Shown here: positions 62,939-64,000 of the stretch, piece after piece
Numbering within the stretch: the stretch's first letter is position 1
Layout of the letters: the number at the start of each line of letters is the position of its first letter
Assembly: GCF_009176725.1 (NCBI RefSeq)
Contig: NZ_AP020337.1
Span: 5,568,001 to 5,632,000, forward strand
Direction: 5' to 3'
DNA length: 64,000 bases
Source of the DNA: Pseudomonas sp. KUIN-1
Lineage (GTDB): Bacteria > Pseudomonadota > Gammaproteobacteria > Pseudomonadales > Pseudomonadaceae
Program-made: the position numbers and the translations under genes
Notes under the pieces: model-generated
Database searches by the model: none
Told to the model about the DNA's origin: nothing
What the model saw: the letters and a program-made list of their open reading frames with translations, nothing else

Positions 62939-63271
62939 TTAACCAGCTCACATCATTAGCCCAAATAGCCCTAAGTATCTGCGTTGGTGTCTCGCAGCTT
63001 GATGGCGACTCACGCAGAATCCTTTTTGGGCTTGTCCCCTTCGGGGCACGGCTGTCGTAAACCAAACCCTGGCTTTGCCAGGTTTTGTCCCTCCGGGCTT
63101 TCATCCTCAAGCCTCTCGCCCATCCTGGGCCGGCGCGCTCCGCTTGCGAGAGAGAGGATATGTGCTCACAGCGCTGCTTCATCCTTGAGCAATAATGCCA
63201 GGGCTATGGCGCATCGCCACTTTCCAGCTACGCTGAGGCGCCTTGCCCACCGTAGAAAAGGAATTCACCCC
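62939..63271. other. Hairpin-rich intergenic region inside the island
   Basis: No credible gene is seen in these 333 bp. Several stem-loops occur in series: GTCCCCTTCGGGGCAC (63034), AACCCTGGCTTTGCCAGGTT (63066), TCCCTCCGGGC (63089) and CGCTCCGCTTGCGAG (63138). They could be terminators of the large gene, a structured RNA, or conserved mobile-element DNA. AAAAGGAA just before 63272 is the ribosome-binding site of the next gene. Confidence 0.5.
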
Positions 63272-64000
63272 ATGCACGCCTTGAGCAAAATACACATCAA
63301 GAACTTCCGCTCTTGCAAGCAAGTAATCCTGCCACTGGGCGATTTTACCCCACTGGTTGGTCAAAATAATGCAGGAAAATCCACCATCCTCGACGCGATC
63401 AGATTAGTGCTTGCGCCCAAGGCATTTGCGAAGACAGACGCGAATGATCCGACTCAGCCCATCATCATCAGCGCCTGCGTGTCAGGGATTACCGAAGAAC
63501 TGATTGCGCAAATCCCTGAAGCCAAACATCAAGCAGCGATTACCCCCTACTGCATCAACGGTGACCTTTGGATAAGGATTTCCGCTTCAGGCTCGACCAA
63601 ACCGACCACGGAGGTCTGGGGAAATGCTGATATAGATGAGCAAGGTCTCCCTACGTCGTGGCGCTCCTATCCGACGGGGTTGCCTCAAGCCATTTCGGCA
63701 TTGTTACCCGAAGCGTTGCATATCCGCGCCATGGATGATGTCCAGGAAGACCTAGGCAAAGGCAAAGCTGGCAGCACAATTCGCGGGCTGCTGGATGAAA
63801 TCATGGCCCCCATCCTCTCTGCTCACCAAGAGGTTCAGGATGCACTCACAGCAGTCAGGAATATACTGGGATCCGACGGTGAGAACCGATCCCCTCTGCT
63901 GACTGAGTTCGACACCAGCGCCACCAATGCCCTCTCAAGCTTCTTCCCCGGTTTGATGTTAAACCTGGACGTACCGTCAATCGACGTTAAGGAGTTTTTC
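63272..64000 (+). CDS. OLD-family / AAA ATPase (partial, runs off window)
   Basis: The first 243 codons of an SMC-like ATPase in the overcoming-lysogenisation-defect (OLD) group. It begins MHALSKIHIKNFRSCKQVIL, the typical N-terminal strand of such ATPases, with Walker A VGQNNAGKSTILDAIRLVL (residues 29-47) followed by the insert expected before the signature helix. AAAAGGAA lies upstream of the ATG. OLD nucleases add a C-terminal TOPRIM domain, which would be beyond 64000. They occur in Gabija (with a UvrD-like helicase), PARIS, retron-associated and stand-alone defence systems; which one applies cannot be decided here. Its position 333 bp after the Avs-like gene supports a defence island. 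Confidence 0.82.
   Translation, partial: MHALSKIHIKNFRSCKQVILPLGDFTPLVGQNNAGKSTILDAIRLVLAPKAFAKTDANDPTQPIIISACVSGITEELIAQIPEAKHQAAITPYCINGDLWIRISASGSTKPTTEVWGNADIDEQGLPTSWRSYPTGLPQAISALLPEALHIRAMDDVQEDLGKGKAGSTIRGLLDEIMAPILSAHQEVQDALTAVRNILGSDGENRSPLLTEFDTSATNALSSFFPGLMLNLDVPSIDVKEFF

Noticed and set aside
1..64000. Hrp-box promoters or type III effector genes
   Set aside because: GGAACC words seen (for example near 29995) lack a CCAC partner at the right spacing, and no effector-like gene follows.

Overview
The window reads as a chromosomal segment of a plant-associated fluorescent Pseudomonas, most likely of the P. syringae group. This rests on high-GC codon use, the gene neighbourhoods (czcCBA-czcRS, glnA-ntrBC, BetT next to the hut operon, cadA/cadR, thyA) and dispersed 'GCTCCGCGT' and 'GTAGGAGCGAAC' extragenic palindromes. 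No rRNA, tRNA, CRISPR array, transposase or integrase gene was seen.

Left part (1-16.9 kb): the end of a LysE-type exporter gene, ligB, a DUF1090 protein, a MAPEG membrane protein, then a complete heavy-metal RND module: the czcRS two-component genes divergent from czcCBA. Downstream is an S-type pyocin/HNH-nuclease bacteriocin gene with a one-base frameshift, its immunity gene, and a decayed second toxin-immunity pair. An OprD porin and two small secreted proteins follow.

Middle (17-32.7 kb): a CPA1 Na+/H+ antiporter; a reduced mannitol/sorbitol locus (AraC regulator, binding protein, sorbitol dehydrogenase, DeoR regulator, but no permease or ATPase genes); typA; thiI; and the nitrogen block glnA, aroQ, two DUF4124 genes and ntrB-ntrC. 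Sigma-54 promoter and NtrC-site sequences are visible before glnA and ntrB.

33-42 kb: an aldo-keto reductase, then a probable organosulfur-scavenging cluster (SsuA-like binding protein, flavin-dependent monooxygenase, TonB-dependent receptor), a four-copy 185-bp tandem repeat, and betT with a BetI-like palindrome.

42-53.7 kb: a histidine-utilisation operon, hutU-hutXWV-hutH paralogue-hutH-hutT-hutI-hutG. A HutC-type operator lies over the predicted start site of a sigma-54 promoter, with a possible CbrB enhancer upstream. One of the two histidase genes has lost the Ala-Ser-Gly triad that forms the MIO cofactor.

53.8-64 kb: cadA/cadR with a textbook MerR-type operator, an unrecognised two-gene membrane cassette, then the 3' part of thyA, cut off where AT-richer DNA begins. 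That DNA looks like the edge of a defence island. It encodes a 1499-residue protein with a predicted PD-(D/E)XK nuclease joined to a STAND-type NTPase (Avs-like), followed by an OLD-family ATPase gene that runs off the window. This island is the best candidate for an undescribed system. All assignments come from reading the sequence; no database search was run.
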